From positions 1 through 20,843 of IMG/VR virus record IMGVR_UViG_3300042504_001632: a stretch of DNA of 20,843 nt; one strand, 5' to 3'. The notes beneath the pieces were generated by a model, which saw nothing but the letters and a program-made list of their open reading frames with translations, made no database searches and had not been told where the DNA came from. This DNA is from a virus. Each line of letters begins with the position of its first letter. The stretch's first letter is position 1. The position numbers and the translations under genes were made by a program. Shown piece after piece: positions 6,978-12,356 of this stretch.

Positions 6978-7178
6978 TTAGATGTTCCAACCGCTTGCGA
7001 CGATGCCGTGGATATCTTTGAGCGCACGGATATCTACAGAAACCGACAGCTCGAAGTCGGCTAGGTGTTTTGCGAGCTCTTCAAGCTCTTCTTTACGAGT
7101 TTGGATTTCGTATCCAAGAACCGCAATACGAGCTTGAACTGACTCAAGATCTTTAGTGTGCTTCTTCTTGATTGCCAT
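6978..7178 (-). CDS. 66-aa coiled-coil protein, paralogue of 3021-3221
   Basis: 66 residues from the ATG at 7178, chosen over 7193 because GAAAGGA lies 6 nt upstream and the paralogue has the same length. About three quarters of residues match the plus-strand copy, including KHTKDLESVQARIAVL, KEELEELAKHLADFELS and the C-terminal VASGWNI. The central region is a charged coiled coil. A more distant relative is at 11113-11334. Function unknown; dimer or multimer formation is likely. Confidence 0.82.
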   Translation of the reverse strand: MAIKKKHTKDLESVQARIAVLGYEIQTRKEELEELAKHLADFELSVSVDIRALKDIHGIVASGWNI

Positions 7179-7211
7179 GATTGATCCTTTCATGATCGGA
7201 TGTACGAGACT

Positions 7212-7227
7212 ACTTTACAGTCCTGAG
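7212..7227 (-). promoter_or_regulatory. Array promoter for the 66-aa gene at 7178
   Basis: TCTCAGGACTG box joined to -10 TAAAGT, then AGTCTCGTAC. The GAAAGGA Shine-Dalgarno follows before the ATG. Confidence 0.7.
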
Positions 7228-7229
7228 AT

Positions 7230-7469
7230 CTAATTTCTGTTAGGCGTGTTGTGGTCCCAGAAGTCTTCTGGGTACGTGACTCCACATGAACCGCATTCAA
7301 ATACGCCTGGCTTTACAGGCTTAGTACAACCGCGGCATGAGATCGGCCTTAGTGGAAGATCTGCATGCCGACGGTAGCGTACATCGTGGTTGCGCATAAC
7401 ATGAATCATATGCTGCGTGATCGTCTCAAAGAGATCGTCACAGAACATGCACTCATGCTTGGCTGCCAT
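7230..7469 (-). CDS. Small zinc-finger protein (C2H2-like plus zinc ribbon)
   Basis: 79 residues. The N-terminus has C-x2-C-x12-H-x5-H spacing (CMFCDDLFETITQHMIHVMRNH runs from residue 7), close to a C2H2 finger. The C-terminal half has CRGC and CGSCG separated by 11 residues, a zinc-ribbon arrangement. Two metal sites are therefore likely, and nucleic-acid or protein binding is the usual role. Its ATG lies 3 bp after the stop of the 123-aa gene, so the pair is cotranscribed. Confidence 0.75.
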   Translation of the reverse strand: MAAKHECMFCDDLFETITQHMIHVMRNHDVRYRRHADLPLRPISCRGCTKPVKPGVFECGSCGVTYPEDFWDHNTPNRN

Positions 7470-7472
7470 TAC

Positions 7473-7844
7473 TTACCCGCGGACTCGTGAAGTGTACTGA
7501 TCCGCATACCAGTCTTGATATTCCTGGTCTGCGACATCGCACATGATGCCCCATACTTGTCCAGCTGCTCGAGCGAATGTCTTACCGCGTACTGCGTATA
7601 GCTCGTCCTTGAAGTTTGCGTACTCAATGGCGTCAACCATGACATTCATGAAGTCTTGGAGCATTTCTTTTGTCACGTACACACGATACTGGTAGTCCCG
7701 CATAGGCGTGAACTCAATTTCTGCGCCTGACATTTCTTGAAGAGTCTCAAGTGACTTTCTGTCTCGAGCACGAACTGCTAGATGACCTGGCTTGGCCTTG
7801 TTGTCTACCGCGCTAATAAATCCATCTGGGGTGAACACCCACAT
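7473..7844 (-). CDS. 123-aa phage protein, MWVFTPDGFISAV type, unknown
   Basis: 123 residues. The N-terminus MWVFTPDGFISAV followed by VRARDRKSLETL resembles conserved hypothetical proteins that recur in actinobacteriophages, as far as I recall; no function is known to me. The middle (AEIEFTPMRDYQYRVYVTKE) is strand-rich, the C-terminal third is helical and aromatic. Strong Shine-Dalgarno AAGGAG 6 nt upstream. No clear array promoter is visible just upstream of it. The zinc-finger gene follows directly. Confidence 0.75.
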   Translation of the reverse strand: MWVFTPDGFISAVDNKAKPGHLAVRARDRKSLETLQEMSGAEIEFTPMRDYQYRVYVTKEMLQDFMNVMVDAIEYANFKDELYAVRGKTFARAAGQVWGIMCDVADQEYQDWYADQYTSRVRG

Positions 7845-7897
7845 ACTTTTCTCCTTGTCGTTTTGTCGTTGGGTGCGAACCTATTTATTTGATGTAA

Positions 7898-8086
7898 CTA
7901 CTTCTCGATGAGGCTTTCCTGTACATCAGCAGGATCAACTTCTTCAACCTCAACAATGCCGTACTCTTCGTTCAGCATTCTTACAAATTCACGTCGCTTT
8001 TTATCACCGCGAACGTGAACTTCCATCGGAGTTCCGTCACGCATAACCGTACTTATTTTATAGACCTTCTGGTCATCGTGTTCCAT
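7898..8086 (-). CDS. 62-aa acidic protein, unknown
   Basis: MEHDDQKVYKISTVMRDGTP start, 62 residues. Beta strands (VYKISTVM, MEVHVRG) are followed by a basic helix (DKKRREFVRMLNEEYGI) and a very acidic tail (VEVEEVDPADVQESLIEK). Strong Shine-Dalgarno GAAGGAG about 8 nt upstream of the ATG. Its promoter is at 8109-8127. Family not recognised. Confidence 0.75.
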   Translation of the reverse strand: MEHDDQKVYKISTVMRDGTPMEVHVRGDKKRREFVRMLNEEYGIVEVEEVDPADVQESLIEK

Positions 8087-8108
8087 GCGCTTAACTCCTT
8101 CTTGTGTA

Positions 8109-8127
8109 ACTATACATTCCCTAGAAT
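8109..8127 (-). promoter_or_regulatory. Array promoter for the 62-aa gene at 8086
   Basis: AATTCTAGGGAATG box joined to -10 TATAGT. The box begins 2 nt after the stop codon of the upstream membrane-protein gene. Confidence 0.7.
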
Positions 8128-8128
8128 T

Positions 8129-8296
8129 CTATGATTTCTGAGCTAAGACCGCAAAGATAAGGCCAAGAACCCCAAAGCCTGCGATCAACTCGAAGCTGCC
8201 GCCTAATACCGCGGTGGCCAGGGCGACGATCCCTGAAACCACCGCGAGTACGGCAGTCCATACGAGGTTTCGCAATTGCGAGAACCAAGTAGGCAT
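8129..8296 (-). CDS. 55-aa membrane protein with two hydrophobic helices
   Basis: 55 residues: MPTWFSQLRN, then a hydrophobic helix (VWTAVLAVVSGIVALATAVL, about 12-31), a short turn GGSFE, and a second hydrophobic helix (LIAGFGVLGLIFAVLAQ, about 37-53). This is a small hairpin membrane protein. The size and layout resemble small phage holin-like proteins, but that is inference. The ATG is 1 bp after the upstream HTH gene stop, so it is translated from the same mRNA. Confidence 0.7.
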   Translation of the reverse strand: MPTWFSQLRNLVWTAVLAVVSGIVALATAVLGGSFELIAGFGVLGLIFAVLAQKS

Positions 8297-8297
8297 G

Positions 8298-8612
8298 TTA
8301 GGCGCGCTCTGCCTTACGGGTACGACCCTTGAGGCGATCAGATGCGTTACGGATTGGGGTACCGCTTGCGCCGATGAGCTTGCGAACTTGTGCGTACGTC
8401 ATGCTGTACTCTCGTGCAACTTCAATGACGCTCTGGCCTGATGCGTACAGTTCACCCGCACGCTGGGCTGTCAATTCGGTGGACATAATTGTGCTCCTTC
8501 GTTGTGTACTTGCTGTTTTGATTGTGTCTATGTCTTCTGCGATAAGTTGCAGAGTTAACCGCGACGTTGCAATAAGCGCAGCCGCTTCGTTGAGTAGTTT
8601 ATCGTTACTCAA
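8298..8612 (-). CDS. HTH protein with two in-frame starts (TTG 8612, ATG 8486)
   Basis: The long form is 104 residues from TTG 8612, which has GAAGGAG about 8 nt upstream and sits just after a promoter-like -10. A second, in-frame ATG at 8486 also has a strong GAAGGAG 8 nt upstream and would give 62 residues (MSTELTAQRAGELYASGQ). The short form is the HTH domain: LYASGQSVIEVAREYSMTYA then VRKLIGA, with a basic tail (SDRLKGRTRKAERA). Both products may be made. The HTH resembles that at the C-terminus of the 1996-2562 product. Likely a DNA-binding regulator. Confidence 0.72.
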   Translation of the reverse strand: MSNDKLLNEAAALIATSRLTLQLIAEDIDTIKTASTQRRSTIMSTELTAQRAGELYASGQSVIEVAREYSMTYAQVRKLIGASGTPIRNASDRLKGRTRKAERA

Positions 8613-8640
8613 GATCTGTTCTCCTTCGTCATTGGTGAGT

Positions 8641-8668
8641 ACTATACCACTTACTTTTTAGAATTTTG
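8641..8668 (-). promoter_or_regulatory. Divergent array promoter for the HTH gene
   Basis: -10 TATAGT followed by ACTCACC as in other members, but the upstream box is altered and displaced (TTCTAAAAAGTAAGTGG). GAAGGAG precedes the TTG start. Confidence 0.4.
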
Positions 8669-8672
8669 TGAT

Positions 8673-8810
8673 CTACTCAAACATTTCTTTTTTTGGCTTT
8701 ACAACGCCAAGTAGCGTCGTCGGTGCCTTTCGTTTCCTGTTGCGATCCCAGTAGACGTAGCCGTACCCTGCAGTAATGACCGCAAATACCAAAGCTGTAA
8801 GTCTTTTCAT
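8673..8810 (-). CDS. 45-aa basic single-span membrane protein
   Basis: MKRLTALVFAVITAGYGYVYW is one membrane helix, followed by a strongly basic segment (DRNRKRKAP) and a C-terminus ending KPKKEMFE; 45 residues. The ATG overlaps the TGA of the zinc-ribbon gene (ATGA), so translation is coupled. A short N-anchored protein with a basic cytoplasmic tail fits the positive-inside rule. No family recognised. Confidence 0.7.
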   Translation of the reverse strand: MKRLTALVFAVITAGYGYVYWDRNRKRKAPTTLLGVVKPKKEMFE

Positions 8811-8962
8811 TTCTTGACCTGCTCCATTGACACAACCTTACTCGTGTGCTTTGCTGGATTTTGGCATGTCGGTGGCTCTGAAACATTGACGTAAACCGTG
8901 ACCTTATTACCGCAATCTGGACACTTCCATATAAACTTATTTTTTGGCTCTCGTTCGCTCAT
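8807..8962 (-). CDS. 51-aa zinc-ribbon protein
   Basis: 51 residues from ATG 8962, preferred over 8992 because GAAGGAC lies 7 nt upstream. CPDCGNKVTVYVNVSEPPTC followed by NPAKH gives Cys-x2-Cys, a later Cys and a His, a plausible single zinc ribbon. The C-terminus is VVSMEQVKK. Translationally coupled to the downstream membrane protein by an ATGA overlap. Probably protein or nucleic acid binding; no specific role can be assigned. Confidence 0.72.
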   Translation of the reverse strand: MSEREPKNKFIWKCPDCGNKVTVYVNVSEPPTCQNPAKHTSKVVSMEQVKK

Positions 8963-8990
8963 GATAGTCCTTCTACTTTTGAGGAATGAC

Positions 8991-9010
8991 ACTATATACT
9001 ATGGCACGAG
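8991..9010 (-). promoter_or_regulatory. Divergent promoter for the zinc-ribbon gene
   Basis: TATAGT -10 on the minus strand, followed by GTCATTCC. The upstream sequence CGTGCCATAGTA does not match the usual box, so confidence is low. Confidence 0.35.
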
Positions 9011-9019
9011 GTAACCGCG

Positions 9020-9274
9020 TCATTTCGCAAGACCTGCCTTTTTGGCGATCCGCTTGACCTTGCGACGTTCGTTTGCTGTGAGTCCTCCCCACACTCCTTC
9101 TTCGTTATTGCGTAGCGCGTAGTCCAAGCACTCCTGCTTTACCGCGCACTTGTCGCAAATCTTCTTCGCTCTGTTGACAACTGTCCGCATGCGATCTTCA
9201 AAGAACAAATCGCCATGTCCGATACACGCTGCCTGTGCTCGCCAAATTCCAATGTCAACTATCCGTACTGTCAT
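9020..9274 (-). CDS. WhiB-family iron-sulfur transcription factor
   Basis: 84 residues from ATG 9274, preferred over 9286 because GGGAGG lies 4 nt upstream. All four cluster-binding cysteines are present: C17 (AACIG), C40, C43 and C49 (CDKCAVKQEC), and the turn motif GVWGG (60-64) is followed by a basic helix (NERRKVKRIAKKAG). WhiB proteins carry a [4Fe-4S] cluster, bind the primary sigma factor of actinobacteria and alter promoter choice. In this phage it could redirect host RNA polymerase toward the unusual array promoters, which is inference. Its promoter (-10 TAATAT) lies at 9289-9307. Confidence 0.93.
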   Translation of the reverse strand: MTVRIVDIGIWRAQAACIGHGDLFFEDRMRTVVNRAKKICDKCAVKQECLDYALRNNEEGVWGGLTANERRKVKRIAKKAGLAK

Positions 9275-9288
9275 TTCGCCTCCCATGT

Positions 9289-9307
9289 ATATTACTGTCT
9301 TGAGTTT
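9289..9307 (-). promoter_or_regulatory. Array promoter for the WhiB gene
   Basis: AAACTCAAGACAG box joined to -10 TAATAT. The first ATG (9286) lies within 3 nt of the -10, so the mRNA probably starts around it and translation begins at 9274. Confidence 0.7.
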
Positions 9308-9318
9308 GATCTACTTAT

Positions 9319-9378
9319 GAGCTGCCAGCCTGGGACGACCCGCATCGCGGTACAAGGTTATCGTCCCGGCTAGCAGCA
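9319..9378 (-). other. Long hairpin downstream of the DnaJ-motif gene
   Basis: GCTGC-c-AGCC-t-GGGACGA at 9319-9338 or so pairs with TCGTCCC-GGCT-a-GCAGC ending near 9378, about 16 bp with two small mismatches. The loop itself holds a CCGC-GAT-GCGG hairpin. There is no T tract on either strand, so it is not a classical intrinsic terminator. It lies between the stop at 9394 and the WhiB promoter, so it would form the 3' end of the upstream mRNA, either as a processing or stability element or as a pause site. Confidence 0.6.
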
Positions 9379-9393
9379 TTCGCATGGGTGCGA

Positions 9394-9909
9394 TCAACAA
9401 ATGCTGAAGCCGCCGCTGTCTTTCAAGAAGTCAGCAAACGCTCTAACATTTTCTACATCAAACGGATAATTGGTGTCAAAAGGGTTGACTTCACCTTCGC
9501 CATTGCACCCATTGCACCAGCCGTAATCACGACCAACAACTACCGCAACTGCTTCATCGAGCTTTCGCTCTGGCATACCCATGTCTTGACCAACCGCATC
9601 TGTCCTGACGCCTGTGCCTTCGCAGTACTTGCATTGTTCACGAGGTTGGCTTGCAATCAAATTGCGGTACATCGCTTCATATATTGCAGTGCGACCGCTT
9701 GCGAGCTCGTTGTACAGTATGACTGATAGATCATCTGCGCCTTCAGCACCAAGTCCATCGCCTCCATTGCTGTGGCCATCAACACCCGCAACAAGATCTT
9801 CTGCAACTATAGTGCAGTATTCCCACAGCGGACGCCAGTACCAAACATTGTTGCGAAAGTACTCGCCACTTTTAGATTTTGGCTCTTTGCCAAATACATC
9901 CATACCCAT
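9394..9909 (-). CDS. Protein with two DnaJ-type CxxCxGxG motifs
   Basis: 171 residues from ATG 9909, preferred over 9927 because AAAGGAC lies 7 nt upstream, as in many genes here. The N-terminal block MDVFGKEPKSKSGEYFRNNV and following Trp-rich stretch (WYWRPLWEY) are seen in phage hypothetical proteins. The C-terminal part has CKYCEGTG (about 95) and CNGCNGEG (about 138), two halves of a DnaJ-like zinc site. Role unknown; zinc-dependent folding or protein binding is the simplest reading. Confidence 0.75.
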   Translation of the reverse strand: MGMDVFGKEPKSKSGEYFRNNVWYWRPLWEYCTIVAEDLVAGVDGHSNGGDGLGAEGADDLSVILYNELASGRTAIYEAMYRNLIASQPREQCKYCEGTGVRTDAVGQDMGMPERKLDEAVAVVVGRDYGWCNGCNGEGEVNPFDTNYPFDVENVRAFADFLKDSGGFSIC

Positions 9910-9959
9910 GCTTGTGTCCTTTGTCATTTGAAGCAGGCCACCTGTTGACCCGCGCCATT

Positions 9960-9976
9960 ATCTTACTTTCCTTAGA
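9960..9976 (-). promoter_or_regulatory. Array promoter for the DnaJ-motif gene
   Basis: TTTCTAAGGAAAG box joined to -10 TAAGAT. The box overlaps the end of the upstream 73-aa gene (stop at 9972-9974). Confidence 0.65.
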
Positions 9977-10193
9977 AATTACCTGAAGCCGGGTGATTTC
10001 TCTTTGACCGCAACATATCTATGTCGTCACGGCCGACCTGAACAGTGTCCATTAGGTTAGCCCACGCCAATTCTCTGCGAAGACCGCGCTCCACTGCTGT
10101 TAGTGCTTCATGAGACGCGCTGTAGCTCGCTGTAGCGAGGCAGAGTGCCATAAAGGCTTGGACTACCGCAACGAGTGCTAGAAACGTAATCAC
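9972..10193 (-). CDS. 73-aa membrane-anchored protein, unknown
   Basis: MITFLALVAVVQAFMALCLATA is an N-terminal membrane helix or uncleaved signal anchor; the remainder (HEALTAVERGLRRELAWANL) is a soluble amphipathic helix and charged tail. 73 residues. The ATG overlaps the TGA of the 33-aa gene (ATGA), and the stop overlaps the next promoter box. No family recognised. Confidence 0.72.
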   Translation of the reverse strand: MITFLALVAVVQAFMALCLATASYSASHEALTAVERGLRRELAWANLMDTVQVGRDDIDMLRSKRNHPASGNF

Positions 10194-10291
10194 TTACGTC
10201 CCCTGGTCATTGAGATTCCCGCAATCAAAAATACTGCAATCGCCCAGGCTACCGCACTAATTGAATTGTATAAGTCAATATGAATTTCCAT
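10190..10291 (-). CDS. 33-aa single-span membrane peptide
   Basis: 33 residues: a short N-terminus MEIHIDLYNS, a hydrophobic helix (AVAWAIAVFLIAGI, about 13-26) and a basic end SMTRGRK. Strong Shine-Dalgarno AAGGAGA 4 nt from the ATG and an ATGA overlap with the following gene support it being real despite its size. Topology is probably N-out, C-in by the positive-inside rule. Confidence 0.68.
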   Translation of the reverse strand: MEIHIDLYNSISAVAWAIAVFLIAGISMTRGRK

Positions 10292-10320
10292 GATCTCTCC
10301 TTGTTGTTGTTGTGAATTAC

Positions 10321-10335
10321 ATAATACTTGGTGGT
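10321..10335 (-). promoter_or_regulatory. Promoter for the 33-aa and 73-aa membrane genes
   Basis: CCACCAAG joined to -10 TATTAT, followed by GTAATTC. The box is only partly conserved. Confidence 0.5.
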
Positions 10336-10368
10336 CTGGCCAATTTTGTGACTAACCACCGCGTCTGG
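10336..10368 (-). ncRNA. Possible very short RNA or leader between two promoters
   Basis: A full array promoter (10373-10390) is followed by no ORF, only GATCCAGACGCGGTGGTTAG and a GGTGGT / ACCACC hairpin, and then the next promoter at 10321-10335. It may be a tiny RNA or simply a tandem promoter with a folded leader. Confidence 0.35.
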
Positions 10369-10372
10369 ATCT

Positions 10373-10390
10373 AATATACTTTCCTTAGAA
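10373..10390 (-). promoter_or_regulatory. Array promoter without an immediate gene
   Basis: TTTCTAAGGAAAG box joined to -10 TATATT. No start codon with a Shine-Dalgarno follows before the next promoter at 10321. Confidence 0.6.
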
Positions 10391-10418
10391 AGTACTCCAG
10401 CTTACCCGCAAACCCTTA

Positions 10419-10526
10419 TTACGCCTCGCAATCGTGTCCGTAGGCTGCTTCAGCTGCATCTTGCTCGCTGGTTAGATCAAACACTCGCCCGCATTCAACG
10501 CACTGGGTCATTGTCTGCATTTCCAT
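10419..10526 (-). CDS. 35-aa zinc-binding micro-protein
   Basis: 35 residues: MEMQTMTQCVECGRVFDLTS then an Ala/Glu-rich helix and GHDCEA. CVECG plus the C-terminal H-x-C spacing gives a four-ligand site as in a minimal zinc finger. GAGGAGA Shine-Dalgarno lies 5 nt upstream; the promoter is at 10557-10574. One of several small metal-binding genes in this window. Confidence 0.7.
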   Translation of the reverse strand: MEMQTMTQCVECGRVFDLTSEQDAAEAAYGHDCEA

Positions 10527-10556
10527 GCTCTGTCTCCTCTTGTTGTTGGTATAGAC

Positions 10557-10574
10557 ATAATACTTTCTTGAGTT
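10557..10574 (-). promoter_or_regulatory. Array promoter for the 35-aa zinc gene
   Basis: GAACTCAAGAAAG box joined to -10 TATTAT, then GTCTATACC and the Shine-Dalgarno leader. Confidence 0.7.
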
Positions 10575-10587
10575 CTGGGCCTAGCCC

Positions 10588-10737
10588 CTATCGCCCGGAT
10601 ACCCGGACGATAAGGGTTTGGCGCGCTTGTGGCGCTTGGTTGGCCCAGTACTGATTACACTTCGTCTTGCTCCCACCGAAGACGATGAGTTTTCGCGACT
10701 GATCGTAGACTTCGTGTGCTCTGGTTGATGGCTTCAT
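10588..10737 (-). CDS. 49-aa protein, paralogue of 16332-16490
   Basis: 49 residues from ATG 10737, chosen because ACGACGAAGGGACC lies just upstream; a longer frame to 10881 would run through the promoter and the upstream gene. Begins MKPSTRAHEVYDQSRKLIVF and continues GGSKTKCNQYW, QAPQARQTLIVRVSGR. The 52-aa product at 16332-16490 shares KPSTRAHEVYD, the Cys-Asn pair, AQAPQ-RQ and VRV-R. A small beta-rich basic protein; role unknown. Confidence 0.78.
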   Translation of the reverse strand: MKPSTRAHEVYDQSRKLIVFGGSKTKCNQYWANQAPQARQTLIVRVSGR

Positions 10738-10768
10738 GATTTGGTCCCTTCGTCGTGGTGATGAGATC

Positions 10769-10786
10769 ATTATAAAGTCCTGAGTT
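10769..10786 (-). promoter_or_regulatory. Array promoter for the 49-aa gene at 10737
   Basis: GAACTCAGGACTT box joined to a perfect -10 TATAAT, then GATCTCATCACC and the ACGACGAAGGGAC leader. Confidence 0.78.
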
Positions 10787-10801
10787 CTTACAACTAACCC
10801 A

Positions 10802-11020
10802 CTACTCCCACAGACCAGTCTTGCGGTTTCCCACCAATGGGTACTCAAAGTTAAGGTACCCCACTTCAAAGTCACCCGCAAAGCGATTGGTTGAGATGAC
10901 TGTCGTCATATCAATACCGCAACGCTTGAGGTCATTGAAGAATGATGAGACAAGATGTGAGTACATCACTCGCTGACGGATCATTTGTCCATCGTGAAAC
11001 TGAACGATGCTCTTGTTCAT
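10802..11020 (-). CDS. 72-aa protein, unknown
   Basis: 72 residues, MNKSIVQFHDGQMIRQRVMY start. A helical N-terminal half (SHLVSSFFNDLKRCGID) and a strand-rich C-terminal half (TTVISTNRFAGDFEVGYLNF). GAAAGGACAACGC leader upstream of the ATG. No membrane segment or recognised motif. It ends 15 bp before the promoter box of the 49-aa gene. Confidence 0.75.
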   Translation of the reverse strand: MNKSIVQFHDGQMIRQRVMYSHLVSSFFNDLKRCGIDMTTVISTNRFAGDFEVGYLNFEYPLVGNRKTGLWE

Positions 11021-11051
11021 TGCGTTGTCCTTTCGTTAGGTTGACGAGACC

Positions 11052-11070
11052 ATTGTACGATCCTGAGTTT
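11052..11070 (-). promoter_or_regulatory. Array promoter for the 72-aa gene at 11020
   Basis: CAAACTCAGGATCG box joined to -10 TACAAT, then GGTCTCGTCAACC and GAAAGGAC. Confidence 0.75.
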
Positions 11071-11112
11071 GCCAGCCAGCCCGCATAAGCAGGCCAGCCG
11101 GCAACTCGTTAC

Positions 11113-11334
11113 TTAGTTGAATTGCTTGGTAACCGGGTTGAATTCAAATGGATCGTACTCGTTTGCCGACTTGCTTGGCATCAAACCAGTCAATGTCCAT
11201 TCAAATGACTCTTTGCTCTCACGAAGTACTTCGGCAAGCTCTTGAACTTCTTCCCGCATGTCTGTGATCTTGCGGCTCAGTTCGTAGATACGTGCCTCGG
11301 CGGCCTTCGGGTTGTTTGCGTACTTCTTTTTCAT
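11113..11334 (-). CDS. 73-aa coiled-coil protein, distant relative of the 66-aa pair
   Basis: 73 residues: MKKKYANNPKAAEARIYELS, then TDMREEVQELAEVLRESKES and a C-terminal stretch with Phe/Asn. The order of basic N-terminus, A-x-ARI, heptad helix with EELAE and aromatic end parallels the products at 3021-3221 and 6978-7178, but identity is low. GAAAGGACAAC precedes the ATG. Role unknown. Confidence 0.75.
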   Translation of the reverse strand: MKKKYANNPKAAEARIYELSRKITDMREEVQELAEVLRESKESFEWTLTGLMPSKSANEYDPFEFNPVTKQFN

Positions 11335-11361
11335 GTTGTCCTTTCGGTTAGGTTGACGATG

Positions 11362-11727
11362 CTACTTTACTGTCTCGAGAACGCTTCCCGCAGCTGCCTC
11401 AATGAACTCTTTCAGCACTTGAATGTGCTCATCGCTAAGTCCCTGCGTCTCGCCATCCGCATCTGGTGTCCCAGTCAATACAACCGTACCTACGATGTAG
11501 TCGGTTTCTTGGCCAAATGACATGTCCCAAAAGACTTGAGCAATTGGATTGTGCTCGAGTCTAATCATCTTGCCTTCTTCGTTGACCCAAAGCGAGAGGA
11601 TGTTGCTGAGGTCAATTGCTTGTACCCAGCCTCCAACCGCAGTCTGCAACACGCTGAGCTCGTCAGGCTTTGAGAAGTCAATTACTTCAACCTCGCCTGC
11701 CGGCGTAATCTTAATTCCTTGCTTCAC
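11362..11727 (-). CDS. DUF3846-like protein
   Basis: 121 residues. VGGWVQAIDLSNILSLWVNE (about 31-50), then NPIAQVFW, then YIVGTVVLTG (about 77-88) follow the order of conserved blocks in DUF3846 proteins, which are common in phages and have no known function. A C-terminal helix (HIQVLKEFIEAAAGS) follows. The last codons and stop (ETVK-stop) overlap the box and -10 of the next promoter at 11364-11380. AAAGGAGACAAAG leader before the ATG. Confidence 0.7.
   Translation of the reverse strand: MKQGIKITPAGEVEVIDFSKPDELSVLQTAVGGWVQAIDLSNILSLWVNEEGKMIRLEHNPIAQVFWDMSFGQETDYIVGTVVLTGTPDADGETQGLSDEHIQVLKEFIEAAAGSVLETVK
11364..11380 (-). promoter_or_regulatory. Array promoter for the 73-aa coiled-coil gene
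   Basis: TCTCGAGACAG box joined to -10 TAAAGT; the upstream gene stop TAG lies inside the -10 region, so coding and promoter sequence overlap. Confidence 0.7.
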
Positions 11728-11754
11728 TTTGTCTCCTTTGTCGTTGGTGAGTTC

Positions 11755-11773
11755 ATTATATGTTCCGAAGTTT
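11755..11773 (-). promoter_or_regulatory. Array promoter for the DUF3846-like gene
   Basis: AAAACTTCGGAACA box joined to -10 TATAAT, then GAACTCACCAACGAC and AAAGGAG. Confidence 0.75.
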
Positions 11774-11775
11774 TG

Positions 11776-11812
11776 TCAGGCGAGCGCGTGGGGGACGCGC
11801 GTCGCTGACGGA
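11776..11812 (-). other. GC-rich hairpin between genes
   Basis: GTCAG and GCGCGT on the minus strand pair with ACGCGC and CTGAC around a CCCC-containing loop. It lies between the stop at 11822 and the next promoter. No U tract follows, so it is at most a pause or RNA-stability element. Confidence 0.5.
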
Positions 11813-11821
11813 TTGATCTGG

Positions 11822-11998
11822 TTATCTGGTAATCGTGATGAGATTATAGACGTCGAAGTCGTCGTTTGAAATCGTCGCGATATCGTTGGTCGTTAGATCG
11901 TTCGCGAGAAAATATTCGTACGCGTCGTACGCGCAGGAATCGTTATCGAGATTGATCGTGTATTTTCCGGATGGAACGCTGATCGTGTAGGTTTTCAT
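11822..11998 (-). CDS. 58-aa acidic protein, leaderless
   Basis: 58 residues: MKTYTISVPSGKYTINLDND, then CAYDAYEYFLANDLTTNDI, an acidic middle and NLITITR at the end. It shares the MKTYT start with the plus-strand product at 12761. The ATG lies 8 nt after TATAAT with no Shine-Dalgarno, so the mRNA is probably leaderless. Codon use (many ACG, GCG, AAC, GAC) matches the two nearby plus-strand genes more than the rest, hinting at a shared origin. Confidence 0.75.
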   Translation of the reverse strand: MKTYTISVPSGKYTINLDNDSCAYDAYEYFLANDLTTNDIATISNDDFDVYNLITITR

Positions 11999-12004
11999 GA
12001 GATT

Positions 12005-12024
12005 ATTATACGTTCCCTAGTTTT
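12005..12024 (-). promoter_or_regulatory. Leaderless array promoter for the 58-aa gene at 11998
   Basis: AAAACTAGGGAACG box joined to -10 TATAAT; the ATG follows after AATCTC. Confidence 0.75.
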
Positions 12025-12057
12025 ACCCGCAAGGGTTGGTAGGGTAGGGCTTGCGCC

Positions 12058-12252
12058 CTATCCCATGCGCCTCGCTTCGGCCATTGCCTCGGCATGGACC
12101 GCGCCGGAGCTCACTTCGCCTACCCACACCGCATACTCGCTCGAGTTCAGGGTTTCACGTGCTTCGGCGAGTTCGGCCTCTGTCGCATCCAATTCAAGCG
12201 TTGGTGGGTTGTCGCCGTGCTTTGCGAGGTATCCCCATTCAATTACCACCAT
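12058..12252 (-). CDS. 64-aa Glu/Ala-rich protein
   Basis: 64 residues from the ATG at 12252; an adjacent ATG at 12255 is possible. GAAGGAG precedes both. Starts MVVIEWGYLAKHG, then a helix rich in Glu and Ala (ATEAELAEARETLNSSEYA) and WVGEVSSGAVHAEAMAEARR. One beta strand plus two helices is the likely fold. Role unknown. Confidence 0.72.
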   Translation of the reverse strand: MVVIEWGYLAKHGDNPPTLELDATEAELAEARETLNSSEYAVWVGEVSSGAVHAEAMAEARRMG

Positions 12253-12283
12253 CATTCTCTCCTTCGTCGTTGGTTGTGAGTAC

Positions 12284-12302
12284 ATATTACTGTCTCGAGT
12301 TT
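12284..12302 (-). promoter_or_regulatory. Array promoter for the 64-aa gene
   Basis: AAACTCGAGACAG box joined to -10 TAATAT, then GTACTCACAACC and GAAGGAG. Confidence 0.72.
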
Positions 12303-12356
12303 ACTACCGCGCTAGGACGTGAGTTTGTTGATGCGCGTGCGAAGACGTGCGGCGGC

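Noticed and set aside
10588-10881. Long N-terminal version of the 49-aa gene
   Set aside because: The extension overlaps the upstream gene and crosses the promoter; the leader ACGACGAAGGGAC fixes the start at 10737. The same reasoning shortens 13696-13989, 16539-16733 and 18194-18463.
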